Notes: generated by a model not told the origin, from the sequence alone. A stretch of DNA of 64,000 bases from Pseudomonas hefeiensis (GCF_030687835.1 NZ_CP117449.1:4154001-4218000); one strand, 5' to 3'; counted from the stretch's first letter, positions 36,692-46,978 are shown. Numbers and translations: made by a program.

Positions 36692-38614
36692 TTACTCCAA
36701 ATCTGGGCGACCACGCCGGGAAACCGCTTGCGCGAGGAACTCAGCGAATTCGGCGACGGGCATCGAGCCCAGGTCAGCACCTTCACGAGTACGCACAGCG
36801 ACAGTCTGCATCTCGACCTCCCGATCTCCGATAACCAAGAGAAAGGGAACCTTGAGCAAAGTATGCTCGCGGATTTTAAAGCCGATCTTTTCATTTCTCA
36901 AGTCGGACTTGGCACGAAATCCGCTTTGGTTGAGAGTTTTTTCGACTTCAGCGGCAAAATCTGCCTGCTTGTCAGTGATATTCATGATCACTGCCTGGGT
37001 CGGCGCCAGCCACGCAGGGAATGCCCCTTCGTAGTGTTCGATCAGAATCCCGACGAAACGCTCGAAGGAACCGAGGATCGCGCGGTGAAGCATGACCGGG
37101 TGCTTGCGACTGTTGTCTTCGGACACGTATTCGGCGCCCAGACGGATCGGCAGGTTAAAATCGAGCTGCAGGGTACCACACTGCCAGACACGACCGAGGC
37201 AATCTTTCAGCGAGAACTCGATCTTCGGCCCGTAGAAAGCCCCTTCGCCCGGTTGCAGATCGTACGCAAGGCCCGCACTGTCGAGGGCTGCGGCCAGTGC
37301 CGCTTCAGCGCGATCCCACAATTCATCGGAGCCGACGCGTTTTTCCGGACGAGTGGACAGTTTCATCTCGACTTCGGTAAAGCCGAAGTCCCGGTAGACG
37401 TCCATGGTCAGCTTGATGAAGGCAGCGGATTCGGCCTGCATCTGCTCTTCGGTGCAGAAGATATGCGCATCGTCCTGGGTGAAAGCACGCACGCGCATGA
37501 TGCCGTGCAGCGCACCCGACGGCTCGTTACGGTGGCAGGCACCGAACTCGGCCAGGCGCATCGGCAGCTCGCGGTAGCTTTTCAGGCCCTGGTTGAACAC
37601 CTGCACGTGGCACGGGCAGTTCATCGGCTTGATGGCGTAGTCGCGGTTTTCCGACTGGGTGGTGAACATGTTGTCGGCGTAGTTGGCCCAGTGCCCGGAT
37701 TTCTCCCACAGGCTACGGTCCACCACTTGCGGCGTCTTGATCTCCAGGTAGCCGTTTTCACGCTGGACCTGGCGCATGTACTGCTCGAGCACCTGGTACA
37801 GGGTCCAGCCGTTCGGGTGCCAGAACACCATGCCCGGGGATTCTTCCTGAGTGTGAAACAGGCCCAGGCGCTTGCCGATCTTGCGATGGTCACGCTTCTC
37901 GGCTTCCTCGATACGCTGGATGTAAGCCGCCAGTTGCTTCTTGTCGGCCCAGGCCGTGCCATAGACGCGCTGCAACTGCTCGTTCTTCGCATCGCCGCGC
38001 CAATAGGCGCCGGACAGCTTGGTCAGTTTGAAAGACTTCAGGAAGCGGGTGTTCGGCACATGCGGGCCACGGCACATGTCGACGTATTCTTCGTGGTAGT
38101 ACAGGCCCATGGCCTGCTCGTCCGGCATGTCTTCCACCAGACGCAGCTTGTAATCCTCGCCACGCGCCTTGAACACCTCGATGACTTCGGCACGCGGGGT
38201 CACTTTCTTGATGACGTCGTAATCTTTCTCGATCAGCTGCTGCATGCGCTGTTCGATGGCCGCCATGTCTTCCGGCGTGAAAGGACGCTCAAAGGCGATG
38301 TCGTAATAGAAGCCTTCGTCGATGACCGGACCGATGACCATCTTCGCGCTCGGATACAACTGCTTGACCGCATGGCCAACCAGGTGCGCGCAAGAGTGGC
38401 GAATGATCTCCAGCCCCTCTTCGTCCTTGGGCGTGATGATTTGCAGCGTGGCGTCGCTGTCGATGACGTCGCTGGCATCGACCAGTTTGCCGTTGACCTT
38501 GCCAGCCAGGGTGGCCTTGGCCAGGCCCGCGCCGATGGATGCTGCGACCTCGGCTACGGAAACCGGGTGATGGAATGAACGTTGACTGCCGTCGGGAAGA
38601 GTAATAGTTGGCAT
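36692..38614 (-). CDS. thrS: Threonyl-tRNA synthetase
   Basis: This 640-residue class II synthetase has an N-terminal TGS domain ([20 protein letters not shown]) and an editing domain with the [16 protein letters not shown] metal-binding pattern. The catalytic core includes [42 protein letters not shown] (landmarks) and [11 protein letters not shown]. The C-terminal anticodon-binding domain starts near residue 535. ATG 38614 has AGGAGAGGAGG upstream and matches the standard N-terminus. It is the first gene of the translation operon. Confidence 0.97.
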   Translation of the reverse strand: MPTITLPDGSQRSFHHPVSVAEVAASIGAGLAKATLAGKVNGKLVDASDVIDSDATLQIITPKDEEGLEIIRHSCAHLVGHAVKQLYPSAKMVIGPVIDEGFYYDIAFERPFTPEDMAAIEQRMQQLIEKDYDVIKKVTPRAEVIEVFKARGEDYKLRLVEDMPDEQAMGLYYHEEYVDMCRGPHVPNTRFLKSFKLTKLSGAYWRGDAKNEQLQRVYGTAWADKKQLAAYIQRIEEAEKRDHRKIGKRLGLFHTQEESPGMVFWHPNGWTLYQVLEQYMRQVQRENGYLEIKTPQVVDRSLWEKSGHWANYADNMFTTQSENRDYAIKPMNCPCHVQVFNQGLKSYRELPMRLAEFGACHRNEPSGALHGIMRVRAFTQDDAHIFCTEEQMQAESAAFIKLTMDVYRDFGFTEVEMKLSTRPEKRVGSDELWDRAEAALAAALDSAGLAYDLQPGEGAFYGPKIEFSLKDCLGRVWQCGTLQLDFNLPIRLGAEYVSEDNSRKHPVMLHRAILGSFERFVGILIEHYEGAFPAWLAPTQAVIMNITDKQADFAAEVEKTLNQSGFRAKSDLRNEKIGFKIREHTLLKVPFLLVIGDREVEMQTVAVRTREGADLGSMPVAEFAEFLAQAVSRRGRPDLE

Positions 38615-38987
38615 GGCGCCTCCTCTCCTAGTGGTGACCCCTACCAAAGGTCACGTGGGTTGGGATGAGCCAGTACAAGATCCAGTCCAGGCCATTCAAT
38701 GACGAACGCCTGCCTTACAGCGGCAGGAGCCTTGCGGCCAACCGGGAAAACCGAACCAGAGTGACTGGGATTCAAATCAGGGTTAATCGAACATTTGCCG
38801 CCGCCGGGACCTGTTGTCCTCCGGAGCCTGAAAATACCCGAGCCCGGCATGCTAGCACAGATGAACGGTCATCGCCGCGCCCGGATTGAAGCGGACGTAA
38901 ATCCACGGTTTTTATGCCAGAGTGCTGAACTGAACCGTCCGCTACGCCTCAGATAACAAGACATCGACCCGAAAGGAGCATCTTCGC
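38615..38987. other. Divergent control region of thrS and the 38988 gene
   Basis: This stretch of 373 bases has no gene. The strong thrS ribosome binding site lies at its left end and the promoter of the small secreted protein at its right. The thrS leader is long and GC-rich, and could fold, but I could not define a specific control structure. Confidence 0.5.
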
Positions 38988-39290
38988 ATGCGTCTGAACA
39001 CCTTATTTGCAGTAGTCGCCCCCCTCGCCCTGCTGCTTCCACTGACCGCCCACGCCGAATGGCCTAAAGGCGAGCGTGAGAAATACATGGCCCAGTGCAC
39101 TGAGGCGGCAACGCCACAGATCGGCGCGGCAGCGGCCAAGTCTCATTGCGCCTGTGGCGCCGATGCGATCAAGTCCTACCCGGCAGCCGACATTCAGGCC
39201 TTGATGGACAACAAGGCAACCCCACAGCTGCAGCAAAAAGCACTGGGGGAGATTGCAAAATGCAAGGCCGATAACAAGGCTAAAAAGTAA
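38988..39290 (+). CDS. Small secreted protein, conserved hypothetical
   Basis: This 100-residue protein has a clear signal peptide (MRLNTLFAVVAPLALLLPLTAHA, cleavage after about residue 23). The mature part is about 77 residues with three cysteines, one in QCTEAA and two in HCACGAD, plus one near the lysine-rich end (IAKCKADNKAKK). It is probably a small periplasmic helical protein. AAAGGAGC precedes the ATG. I do not know its function. Confidence 0.85.
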   Translation: MRLNTLFAVVAPLALLLPLTAHAEWPKGEREKYMAQCTEAATPQIGAAAAKSHCACGADAIKSYPAADIQALMDNKATPQLQQKALGEIAKCKADNKAKK

Positions 39291-39579
39291 GAACACGGGT
39301 CTTTGGACAGAGCCGTGCATCGATAAAAAACGCTGATTTCAGGCCTTTTTGATCGATTTATTCAGGTTTTACAGCTTTTTTTATTGTCTTTACGTTCGGC
39401 CGAAAGCCTTTAAAACCGGGCCTTTCAGCCGGACAAGGCAGTAAAGAAAACGCGACTGATCGGCAAACAGCGCGTCCGGGGGGCTCCCAAATCGAACATT
39501 TCGACTATGATACCCCGGTGTGCCCAGTTGGCCTGAGCAGCACAGTACACTGAAAATATATGTTTCTTGGAGATACACC
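39291..39579 (+). promoter_or_regulatory. Cold-shock gene upstream region and probable long 5' leader
   Basis: These 289 bases hold no gene. The AT-rich part near 39330-39400 and the position before a csp gene suggest a promoter with a long untranslated leader, as usual for cold-shock genes. No single promoter could be fixed by eye. Confidence 0.35.
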
Positions 39580-39792
39580 ATGTCTAATCGCCAAACCGGC
39601 ACCGTTAAATGGTTCAACGATGAAAAAGGCTTCGGCTTCATCACTCCTACAGGTGGCGGTGACGACCTGTTCGTACACTTCAAAGCTATCGAAAGCGACG
39701 GTTTCAAAAGCCTGAAAGAAGGCCAGACCGTTTCCTTCGTGGCTGAGAAAGGCCAAAAGGGTATGCAAGCTGCACAGGTTCGCCCAGAGTAA
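39580..39792 (+). CDS. Cold-shock protein, CspA family
   Basis: This 70-residue single OB-fold protein has both nucleic-acid-binding motifs: [14 protein letters not shown] (RNP1 region) and [10 protein letters not shown] (RNP2). The acidic loop and the C-terminal [17 protein letters not shown] are typical. It binds single-stranded RNA/DNA and melts secondary structure in the cold. ATG 39580 has TTGGAG 7 bases upstream; the longer frame to 39520 is not supported. A strong terminator follows. Confidence 0.96.
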   Translation: MSNRQTGTVKWFNDEKGFGFITPTGGGDDLFVHFKAIESDGFKSLKEGQTVSFVAEKGQKGMQAAQVRPE

Positions 39793-39810
39793 TTTCTCGA
39801 CGAGCACAAA

Positions 39811-39835
39811 AAACCCCGTCCATGTGACGGGGTTT
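39811..39835 (+). terminator. Rho-independent terminator after the cold-shock gene
   Basis: AAACCCCGTC pairs with GACGGGGTTT around CATGT, followed by further T. The flanking A and T runs make it usable in both directions, so it may also serve the convergent lipoprotein gene. Confidence 0.92.
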
Positions 39836-39858
39836 TTTATGGGCGATTGAAAAATCAA

Positions 39859-40173
39859 TCAGCCGCAGTTCACCCGGTTGATGACCAGGTTGGCATCGGT
39901 GTTGAGATTCAGGCGATCTGAGCGGTACTCAAGCGTCACCATGTCATTGGGCTTGAGGATTCGCGCATTCTGCGCACCGGCACGGGTGCGGGCTTGTTCC
40001 AGCAGTTGCGGCGAGGCCTTCTTGCCGATGGCAAACTCGGCACCTTTTGCTTCGCAGCGGCTGTAACCCGTTTCAGTTGCCACTGGGTCAGGGGTCGATT
40101 CAGAGGTGCTGCTGCAACCGCTCAAGAGTGCGACGGCCAGCAAAGTACTCAATGACGCGAGCTTCCAAGGCAT
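39859..40173 (-). CDS. Lipoprotein with peptidase inhibitor I78-like domain
   Basis: This 104-residue protein has a lipoprotein signal (MPWKLASLSTLLAVALLSGC, lipobox LLSGC). A short linker follows, then a domain with CEAKGAEFAIGKKASPQLLEQARTRAGA and RILKPNDMVTLEYRSDRLNL, ending NRVNCG. This is the pattern of the I78 (potato inhibitor-like) family, small inhibitors of serine peptidases. AAAGGAGG before ATG 40173 fixes the start; an upstream in-frame ATG lacks a site. Membrane-anchored, probably facing the periplasm. Confidence 0.85.
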   Translation of the reverse strand: MPWKLASLSTLLAVALLSGCSSTSESTPDPVATETGYSRCEAKGAEFAIGKKASPQLLEQARTRAGAQNARILKPNDMVTLEYRSDRLNLNTDANLVINRVNCG

Positions 40174-40336
40174 GAAGCCTCCTTTTCTTGATAAATAAAC
40201 AGAGAGCGTGCGACAGCCCAAACGACGCTTGGTTTCAACACCAGGGCTATCATGGTGCCCTCATCTGGAAAACAGGCAGTTTGCCTGAGCCGACTTGCCG
40301 GTTCAGGTATGAATCGTGACTGAATATGAATGGTGC

Positions 40337-40642
40337 TCAGTAAACGTCAATGTAGTCAAAGGGTGGATTCGGCCAGTTGTCTTTCAGCGCATTGTAGATC
40401 TGCATGACCCAGACCTCGTCGCTGGCGGCGACCCTTCCGACGTAGCCTGAACCTTTCGCCCACGTTTCCAGCCGAAACGATAGCCCGTCGATCTCCACAC
40501 CGCCCACCACGCCCGAAGACAAATAGGCGATACCGCCCTTGGTCACGCGCAGTTGGGTGTGCTCGTCATCACTGGCCGACGCCAGCAACTGACGAACCGC
40601 GTCAAGGGTCAACCCGTCAGGAGCGTTCAAATCGATCTGCAC
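40337..40642 (-). CDS. Conserved hypothetical protein
   Basis: This 101-residue soluble acidic protein begins MQIDLNAPDGLTLDAVRQLLASASDDEHTQLRV and ends DYIDVY. The first part looks like a helix plus strand module that recurs in immunity-like or small regulatory proteins, but no named family was recognised. It stands alone, with about 160 bp of empty sequence before the lipoprotein gene to its left. Confidence 0.7.
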   Translation of the reverse strand: MQIDLNAPDGLTLDAVRQLLASASDDEHTQLRVTKGGIAYLSSGVVGGVEIDGLSFRLETWAKGSGYVGRVAASDEVWVMQIYNALKDNWPNPPFDYIDVY

Positions 40643-40773
40643 GGCGGGGGCCTCTTCAGAAAGTCAAAAAACAAGTGTCGCACAGCCCTTCCCTGATGCC
40701 TAAGTCGCAGTGCAAAACCCCAGACAAAAATGGTTAACTCAACCTACAGACCTCCCAACTCGCGAGCCCGACC

Positions 40774-40971
40774 ATGAGCACCGTCAGCATCGAAGCCACC
40801 ATCAATGCCAAATGGTCGGAGGGTCACAGCTCCTACAGCCCTGGCAGCCCCGAAGAACTGGCAATCATCGGTATAGAACTGTTGGTGAAGGAATTGGGAA
40901 CGAAGGCCGCTCTGAACTTTATCCAGCAAGCGTTCGAACGATACCCGAGCAGCATTGAAGCGGTGGATTGA
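40774..40971 (+). CDS. Small conserved hypothetical protein
   Basis: This 65-residue protein (MSTVSIEATINAKWSEGHSSYSPGSPEELAIIG...) has a C-terminal helical half (ELLVKELGTKAALNFIQQAFERY). It is soluble with no cysteine and no recognised motif. The start has a weak ribosome binding site. It converges on the ribose operon, with a shared hairpin at its end. Confidence 0.65.
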   Translation: MSTVSIEATINAKWSEGHSSYSPGSPEELAIIGIELLVKELGTKAALNFIQQAFERYPSSIEAVD

Positions 40972-41003
40972 AACACACGCGCAGGCCATGGCCTGCGGGT
41001 GTT
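40971..41003 (-). terminator. Hairpin at the end of the ribose operon
   Basis: A GC-rich near-palindrome centred on GCAGGCCATGGCCTGC, extended by AACAC/GTGTT arms, lies 13 bases past the nucleoside hydrolase stop and is followed by TTTC on the minus strand. It also covers the end of the convergent small gene, so it may act both ways. Confidence 0.6.
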
Positions 41004-41015
41004 CGGCAAGACCGA

Positions 41016-42044
41016 TTACTTCAGGCGCGCCAGACGCTCGGTCAGCAGGTCAAAGAAACCCTGAGCATTGCCATCCTGCACCCAGTAGGCATTTTTTGGC
41101 GCCTTCAGGCCGTCGTACCAGTCAACGATGGTCTGTCCGAAAGTCGGGCCTTCACGACTGTCCACCACGACATTGACCGACCGCCCGGTAAACAACTGCG
41201 GCTTGAGCAGGTAAGCGACCACCGTAGCATCATGCACCGGCCCCCCCGTCATGCCGTAGTGCTCCATATCACCTTTGACGTATTCGTTGAGAATGTCGCC
41301 GACGATCTTGCTGGCCTTGTTGTTCACGGCAGCGATCTGCTTCAGACGTGCTTCGCTGGTGAGGATCTTGTGGGTCACGTCCAGTGGCAGATAAGTGAGC
41401 TTCACACCGCTCTTGAGCACCACTTCTGCAGCCTGTGGATCAGCGAACAGGTTGAACTCGGCCACCGGCGTGATATTGCCGCCATTGAAGTGTGCGCCGC
41501 CCATGATCACCACTTCCTTGATGCCCTGGACAATGTCGGGTTCCTGTATCAATGCCAGGGCCAGATTGGTCTGCGGGCCAAGCATGGCAATGGTGATGCT
41601 ATGGGGCTTGGCAGTCTTGAGGGTGTCGATCAGGTAATTGACGGCATTGCCCTTGGCCAGGCCCTTCTTCGGCTCATACACCTCGACACCCGACAGGCCT
41701 TCCTTGCCATGGATGTTTTCCGCGTAGATGGGCGTGCGCATCATCGGCTTCGGCGCACCGGCATACACCGGCACCTCTTCGCGCCCCGCCCATTCCCTGG
41801 CCAGGCGAGCGTTGCGCGATGTCTTGTCCAGCGTAACGTTACCGGCGACGGTGGTCAGCGCACGGATATTCAGCTCCTCGGGAGAAGCCAGGGCAAATAA
41901 CAGCGCAACCACATCATCGGCCCCCGGGTCGGTGTCGATGATCAGGTCGATTTTTTCCGCCGCCTGGGCGCTCGTAGCGGTGATCAATGACAAAAGCAGC
42001 AGACTCCGCAACAGTTGACGCATTTTCTGAGCATAGTGGTGCAT
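41016..42044 (-). CDS. Periplasmic nucleoside hydrolase
   Basis: This 342-residue enzyme has a signal peptide (LLRSLLLLSLITATSAQAA) and the nucleoside hydrolase signature DTDPGADDVVALLFAL, whose aspartates bind calcium. It also shows NVTLDKTSRNA, a catalytic-pocket HGKEGL, and a second metal-binding VHDATVVAYLL near the C-terminus. It splits nucleosides into base and ribose. As the last gene of the ribose operon it would release ribose in the periplasm for RbsB. AAGGA lies before ATG 42044, and the upstream frame is not supported. Confidence 0.92.
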   Translation of the reverse strand: MHHYAQKMRQLLRSLLLLSLITATSAQAAEKIDLIIDTDPGADDVVALLFALASPEELNIRALTTVAGNVTLDKTSRNARLAREWAGREEVPVYAGAPKPMMRTPIYAENIHGKEGLSGVEVYEPKKGLAKGNAVNYLIDTLKTAKPHSITIAMLGPQTNLALALIQEPDIVQGIKEVVIMGGAHFNGGNITPVAEFNLFADPQAAEVVLKSGVKLTYLPLDVTHKILTSEARLKQIAAVNNKASKIVGDILNEYVKGDMEHYGMTGGPVHDATVVAYLLKPQLFTGRSVNVVVDSREGPTFGQTIVDWYDGLKAPKNAYWVQDGNAQGFFDLLTERLARLK

Positions 42045-42073
42045 GGCGCATTCCTTGTGCAGGGTTGACAGGG

Positions 42074-42478
42074 TTAGAACGTTACTCCGGCAATCAATAC
42101 GATGTTGCAGTACGGGGAGCATTCTCCCGTGCGAATAATCGCCCGAGCTTGCCGGCTGACCGCCTTGAACTGTTCATGGCTGACCAGCTCTCGCGCGCCC
42201 AGCGCGCCATCAGCATGAAGTGCCTCCAGTGTCGCCAGGGCTGCCGGTTGTTTATCGAAAATTTCTTCAGCGAGCACGTGGCTCTCCACCTGCATTTCGC
42301 TGAGCACCACTTTCAGGGTGCTGACAAAATCCGGAATGCCGTGGGTCAAGGCCAGGTCGATCAACTCGACCTGGGGTGGCACCGGTAACCCCGCATCCCC
42401 AATGACCACCTTGTCGCCATGGCCAAGGGAAGCGATCAGTCGCGACAGCGCAACATTCAACAACGGCGTCTTTTTCAT
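42074..42478 (-). CDS. rbsD: D-ribose pyranase
   Basis: This 134-residue protein converts beta-pyranose to furanose ribose for phosphorylation. It opens [34 protein letters not shown] with the catalytic His in GHGD and the conserved DAGLP. The C-terminus [20 protein letters not shown] is standard for RbsD. The start overlaps the rbsK stop by 4 bp. Confidence 0.97.
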   Translation of the reverse strand: MKKTPLLNVALSRLIASLGHGDKVVIGDAGLPVPPQVELIDLALTHGIPDFVSTLKVVLSEMQVESHVLAEEIFDKQPAALATLEALHADGALGARELVSHEQFKAVSRQARAIIRTGECSPYCNIVLIAGVTF

Positions 42479-43389
42479 GATTTAAAAGCCTGTACTTCCA
42501 GCAAGGTGGGAATGGAGGGCTGTGCCCCCGCGCGGGTGACCGACAACGCGGCGGCGATCTGACCAAAACGAATCGCCTCGACCTCACTTTTGCCGTCAGC
42601 CAACGCTGCCGCGAAGCCGCCGACAAAGGTGTCTCCGGCCGCCGTGGTGTCCACCGCCTTGACCAGCGGCGCCGGGAAGTGCTCGAAGCTCGCGCCGTTG
42701 GCGAACATCAGGCCCTGGGCACCCAGGGTCACGATCACCTTGCCGGCACCGGCGGCGAGCAATTGCGTCGCGGCGGCTTCGGCGGTTTCCAGGGAGTCCA
42801 CCGCCAGCCCGCTCAGCACGGCGGCTTCGCTCTCATTGGGAATCAGATAGTCGATAGAGGCGTACCAGTCGGCCGGCAATGCACGAGAGGCCGGCGCCGG
42901 GTTCAGGATGACGGTCTTGCCCAGTTCCCGGCCCCGCTTGAGTGCATGCCCGACGGTCGCGTCCGGCACCTCCAACTGGCAGATAATGACGTCGGCGCTG
43001 CGCAGCACCTCATCGAACCGGTCCAGGACATCAGGGGTGAGCACGCCGTTGGCACCGGCAACGATAACGATCGCATTCTGGCTGTTGTCGTCGACAACGA
43101 TCAGCGCTACGCCGCTGGAGCCGGCCACGACACTGACCGACTGGCAGTCGATGCCCTCGGCCAGCAGCGCCCCGCGTAATTGCTGGCCGTAGGCATCACT
43201 GCCCACGCAACCGACCATGGACACATTCGCCCCCAGGCGCGCCGCGGCGACGGCCTGATTGGCCCCCTTCCCTCCCGGGATGGTGCAGAACGACTCACCG
43301 ATCAGCGTTTCACCCCCCTTGGGCAGACGGGGTGCACGGGTCACCAGGTCCATGTTCAGGCTGCCTATTACCACTACTTTTGCTGGCAT
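42475..43389 (-). CDS. rbsK: Ribokinase
   Basis: This 304-residue PfkB-family kinase makes ribose 5-phosphate. It begins [24 protein letters not shown], with the PfkB substrate motif [16 protein letters not shown]. The second signature [17 protein letters not shown] contains the catalytic Asp and the anion hole. Standard length. It lies 23 bp after rbsR and is coupled to rbsD. Confidence 0.97.
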   Translation of the reverse strand: MPAKVVVIGSLNMDLVTRAPRLPKGGETLIGESFCTIPGGKGANQAVAAARLGANVSMVGCVGSDAYGQQLRGALLAEGIDCQSVSVVAGSSGVALIVVDDNSQNAIVIVAGANGVLTPDVLDRFDEVLRSADVIICQLEVPDATVGHALKRGRELGKTVILNPAPASRALPADWYASIDYLIPNESEAAVLSGLAVDSLETAEAAATQLLAAGAGKVIVTLGAQGLMFANGASFEHFPAPLVKAVDTTAAGDTFVGGFAAALADGKSEVEAIRFGQIAAALSVTRAGAQPSIPTLLEVQAFKS

Positions 43390-43412
43390 ACATCTTCACT
43401 CATCAATTCGGT

Positions 43413-44432
43413 TCAGCGGTATTGGGCGAATGTACCTGACAGCGGTGCAGTCGACTCTCGCAAGACAATACTGGGCGTCACGATGCGCTGATCGGTGGCA
43501 AGCCCCGGCGTTGCGATCCGCCGCAACAGCACTTCAGCGGCCATCTCACCGAGCTGCAGGATCGACTGACCTACCGTGGTCAGCGCCGGATAGACATAAC
43601 GGCTCATCTGAATGTCATCGAAACCAATGACCGACAGTTCACCGGGCACGCGCACGTTGCGCTCGGCGGCAGCGCGCAGCACACCGATTCCGATCATGTC
43701 GTTGGCTGCAAAAATCGCACTGGGTGGCTGATGCTCGAGCAGCCTGGCCGCCGCCTGGTAACCACCGGTACTGGTGAAATCGCTTTCGAGCATGCGCTCG
43801 ACGGGCAGTTCGATCCCGGCCTCTTTCAGGGCGCGGCAGTAACCGGCCAGACGCATTTGCGCCACGCTGGTGTCCGCCGGGCCGCCGATAAAAGCGATAT
43901 CACGGTGACCCAGCTCCAGCAGGTGCCGGGTGGCCAGGTACGCGCCGAGCTCATGGTCGATGCGCACCAGGTCCGCGTCGACGCCGTCAAGCCCACGGTC
44001 GACGATGACCATGGGCGTACGCACGTTGGTCAGCCCTTGGGCGAGACCGACGTCACCGCCGGCGGAAGCGACGATCAAACCGTCGATGCGCTTTTCCAGC
44101 AGCACCCGTAGATAACTGCGCTGCTTGTCCGGGTTGTCGTCGGAATTGCACAGGATCACGCAATAGCCGTTGCGCTCACAATAATCTTCAATCCCCCGGG
44201 CCAGTTCGGCAAAGTAGGGATTGAGGCTGTTGGGCACCAGCAAGCCAATGGTCGCAGTGGTCTTGGCCTTGAGCGACCGGGCCACCGCGCTGGGCACGTA
44301 GTCGAGGCGCTCGATGGCAGCCTCGACCTTGAGCCGCACTTCTTCGCTGACCGGCCGCGTTTTGTTCACTACGTGGGAGACGGTCGTGTAGGAAATTCCC
44401 GCGAGCGCCGCCACATCCTTGATCGTCGCCAT
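43413..44432 (-). CDS. rbsR: LacI-family ribose operon repressor
   Basis: This 339-residue regulator has an N-terminal LacI HTH (MATIKDVAALAGISYTTVSHVVNKTRPVSEEVR), a hinge helix (VPSAVARSLK) and a periplasmic-binding-protein-like domain that would bind ribose. It lies inside the operon between rbsC and rbsK. The palindrome CGCAAACGTTTGCG upstream of rbsB is a fitting operator for this family. Confidence 0.95.
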   Translation of the reverse strand: MATIKDVAALAGISYTTVSHVVNKTRPVSEEVRLKVEAAIERLDYVPSAVARSLKAKTTATIGLLVPNSLNPYFAELARGIEDYCERNGYCVILCNSDDNPDKQRSYLRVLLEKRIDGLIVASAGGDVGLAQGLTNVRTPMVIVDRGLDGVDADLVRIDHELGAYLATRHLLELGHRDIAFIGGPADTSVAQMRLAGYCRALKEAGIELPVERMLESDFTSTGGYQAAARLLEHQPPSAIFAANDMIGIGVLRAAAERNVRVPGELSVIGFDDIQMSRYVYPALTTVGQSILQLGEMAAEVLLRRIATPGLATDQRIVTPSIVLRESTAPLSGTFAQYR

Positions 44433-44435
44433 GGT

Positions 44436-45413
44436 TCAGGCCCGCCGGCTGGCGCGCTGGCTGCGGTAGGTGTCGAGCACCACCGCAACGACGATCACCG
44501 CGCCGGTAATGATGCGCTTGGTCGGTTCGGAGGCGCCAATCTGCGCCAGGCCCGCTGCCAGCACGGAGATGATCAGCACGCCAAAGAAGGTGCTGATGAC
44601 CGAACCGCGCCCGCCCATCAGGCTGGTGCCGCCGATGACCACAGCAGCGATGACCTGCAGCTCGAGCCCTGAACCAGCGTTCGGGTCTGCCGCCTCCAGG
44701 CGCGAAATCTGGAACAGCGCGGCCAGACCGGCCAGCAAGCCCATCAGGCTGAACACCAGGATCTTGTAGGGCTTTGGATTGATGCCGGCCAGACGCACGG
44801 CTTCCTCATTGGTGCCGATGCCGATCAGGTAACGGCCAAACACGGTGCGGGTCAGCACAGCCTGGGCAATGAAAATCACCAACAAGGCAATGATGAATGA
44901 CGGGGAAATGCCGAAGGCGATCGGGTTGGACAACCAGGCGAAGGAATCCCCGATGTAGGCCGTCCGCGAGCCGGTCATCTGGTACGCCAGGCCTCGGGCC
45001 ATTTCCAGCACGCCGAGGGAAACAATGAACGACGGGATCCGCCACGCCACGGTAATCGAACCGGTGACGGTGCCAGCCAGCGCCGCCACGGCCATGCCCA
45101 ACAATGCTGCTGGCCAGACACTCCAGCCCCAACCCAGCACCGCCACGCTCACCGTCGAGGCGGCCAGGGCCAGCACCGACCCGACCGACAAATCGATACC
45201 GCCGATGATCAGGATGAAGGTCATGCCGACCGCCAGCACCATGAGGTCTGGAATCTGGTTGGCCAGGGTGCTGAAAGTGTCATACGAAAGGAAATGGCTG
45301 CTCAGGACCGAGAACAACGCGATCATCGCCAACAAGGCCCCAGCCAGTCCCAGGTAGGTACCCAGGCCATAGAAGTTGCCACTCGGCTTGCCGACGGCAG
45401 ATACGGTTTTCAT
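44436..45413 (-). CDS. rbsC: Ribose ABC transporter permease
   Basis: This 325-residue inner-membrane permease has eight or more hydrophobic helices, including FILIIGGIDLSVGSVLALAAS with the family signature GGIDLSVG, and AAVVIGGTSLMGGRGSV. It pairs with RbsA and RbsB to import ribose. The start overlaps the rbsA stop by 4 bp, and rbsR follows after 3 bp. Confidence 0.96.
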   Translation of the reverse strand: MKTVSAVGKPSGNFYGLGTYLGLAGALLAMIALFSVLSSHFLSYDTFSTLANQIPDLMVLAVGMTFILIIGGIDLSVGSVLALAASTVSVAVLGWGWSVWPAALLGMAVAALAGTVTGSITVAWRIPSFIVSLGVLEMARGLAYQMTGSRTAYIGDSFAWLSNPIAFGISPSFIIALLVIFIAQAVLTRTVFGRYLIGIGTNEEAVRLAGINPKPYKILVFSLMGLLAGLAALFQISRLEAADPNAGSGLELQVIAAVVIGGTSLMGGRGSVISTFFGVLIISVLAAGLAQIGASEPTKRIITGAVIVVAVVLDTYRSQRASRRA

Positions 45414-46963
45414 GAGAAGTCCCTAGGCGCTGCTTCGTTGAGCAACGCATCACGTTTCTGGTAGCCGGCGAATGCGGCGGCAAGCAAGTCATCCTGGGTC
45501 CAGCTGTCACGCTCGAAGGTGTCAATCAGGCGTCCGGCGGACAGCACACCGATCCGGTCACAGATCAGCATCAATTCCCGCAGGTCGCTGGACACCACGA
45601 CCAGCGCCTTGCCCTGGCGCGTCAGCTCACCGAGCAGCGCATAGATGTCGAATTTGGCGCCGACGTCGATGCCTCGGGTCGGCTCATCGAACAGCAATAC
45701 CGAGCAATCGCGTTCCAGCCAGCGACCGATCACGACCTTCTGTTGATTGCCGCCCGACAGTTCGGACACCAACTGCGTCGGGCTGGAGCTGCGGATTCGC
45801 ATGGCGTCGATCTGTCGCTGCGCCAACGAGAACTCATCGCCACCATTGACGAAGCCGGCACTGGAGATTTCCGGCATATTGCCCAGGGCAATGTTGGCGG
45901 CGATGGATTGAGTCAGCAGCAGGCCTTCGCCCTTGCGGTCCTCGGTGATCAGCGCGATGCCGTGGGCCACCGCATCGGACGGCGAGCGAATACTGACGAC
46001 ACGGGCCGGCGAACCCAGCGCCACCGTGCCGCTGTCGGCTGCATCGGCGCCGAAGATCAGCCGAAGCAGTTCGGTGCGCCCTGCCCCGATCAGCCCGGAA
46101 ATACCAAATATCTCGCCGCTGCGCACCTCGAAGGACACATCGCGGACCTTGTCCGAACGGCTCAAGCCGCTGACGGTCAATGCCGGCGCGCCGATCTGGC
46201 GCGGGCCCAGGTCGATATGCTCGCCCAGTTCCCGCCCGACCATCAGCGTCACCAGTTGCTCGCTGTTGTAGTTGGCCATCGGCTCGACGCAGACCAGGTT
46301 ACCGTCACGCAGCACCGCAATGCGCTGGGCGACCCGAGCCAGTTCTTCAAGACGATGGGAGATATAGATGATCGACACGCCCCGCGCCTGCAAACGAGTG
46401 ATCTGCTCAAAGAGCATCTCGACCTCACGCGCGGTCAGCATCGCGGTCGGCTCGTCGAGAATCAGCACATGGCAATCACCGATCAGGTTGCGGGCGATCT
46501 CGACCATCTGCTGGTGACCGATACCCAACTCACCGACCAGCGTGTCAGGGTCGATCGCATCGAGCCCCACCTGGGCCATGGCCTCGACCGCCGCTGTGCG
46601 CAACTGCTTACGGCTGATCCAGCCACCATGGCTGGGCAAGTTGTCGAGAAACAGGTTTTCGGCCACGGAAAGCGTCGGCAGCAGGTTGAGCTCCTGCATC
46701 ACCATGCGCACGCCCAGCTCTTCAGCCTGGGTGCGACTGCCGGGGCGATAATCCTGTCCCTGGAATTGCATCTGCCCGGTGGTCGGCGTCACCAGCCCGC
46801 CGATGATCTTGGACAGGGTGCTCTTACCGGCGCCATTTTCGCCGGTCAGCGCCAGCACTTCACCACGCATCAACGTCAGGTCGATGTTGGTCAGTACCGG
46901 CTGGGCATAGGTCTTGCCGATGCCGCTGACCGAAAGGACAGCGTTCGGGTCGCGAACGGACAT
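45410..46963 (-). CDS. rbsA: Ribose ABC transporter ATP-binding protein
   Basis: This 517-residue protein holds two fused ABC domains. The first has GENGAGKST (Walker A) and LILDEPTAML (Walker B). The second has a degenerate loop GLIGAGRTE, with signature LSGGNQQKV and LLFDEPTRGID. This double-domain layout is typical of RbsA/MglA sugar importers. It follows rbsB, separated by a 10-bp hairpin. Confidence 0.96.
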   Translation of the reverse strand: MSVRDPNAVLSVSGIGKTYAQPVLTNIDLTLMRGEVLALTGENGAGKSTLSKIIGGLVTPTTGQMQFQGQDYRPGSRTQAEELGVRMVMQELNLLPTLSVAENLFLDNLPSHGGWISRKQLRTAAVEAMAQVGLDAIDPDTLVGELGIGHQQMVEIARNLIGDCHVLILDEPTAMLTAREVEMLFEQITRLQARGVSIIYISHRLEELARVAQRIAVLRDGNLVCVEPMANYNSEQLVTLMVGRELGEHIDLGPRQIGAPALTVSGLSRSDKVRDVSFEVRSGEIFGISGLIGAGRTELLRLIFGADAADSGTVALGSPARVVSIRSPSDAVAHGIALITEDRKGEGLLLTQSIAANIALGNMPEISSAGFVNGGDEFSLAQRQIDAMRIRSSSPTQLVSELSGGNQQKVVIGRWLERDCSVLLFDEPTRGIDVGAKFDIYALLGELTRQGKALVVVSSDLRELMLICDRIGVLSAGRLIDTFERDSWTQDDLLAAAFAGYQKRDALLNEAAPRDFS

Positions 46964-46978
46964 AAAAAACTCTCCAAT

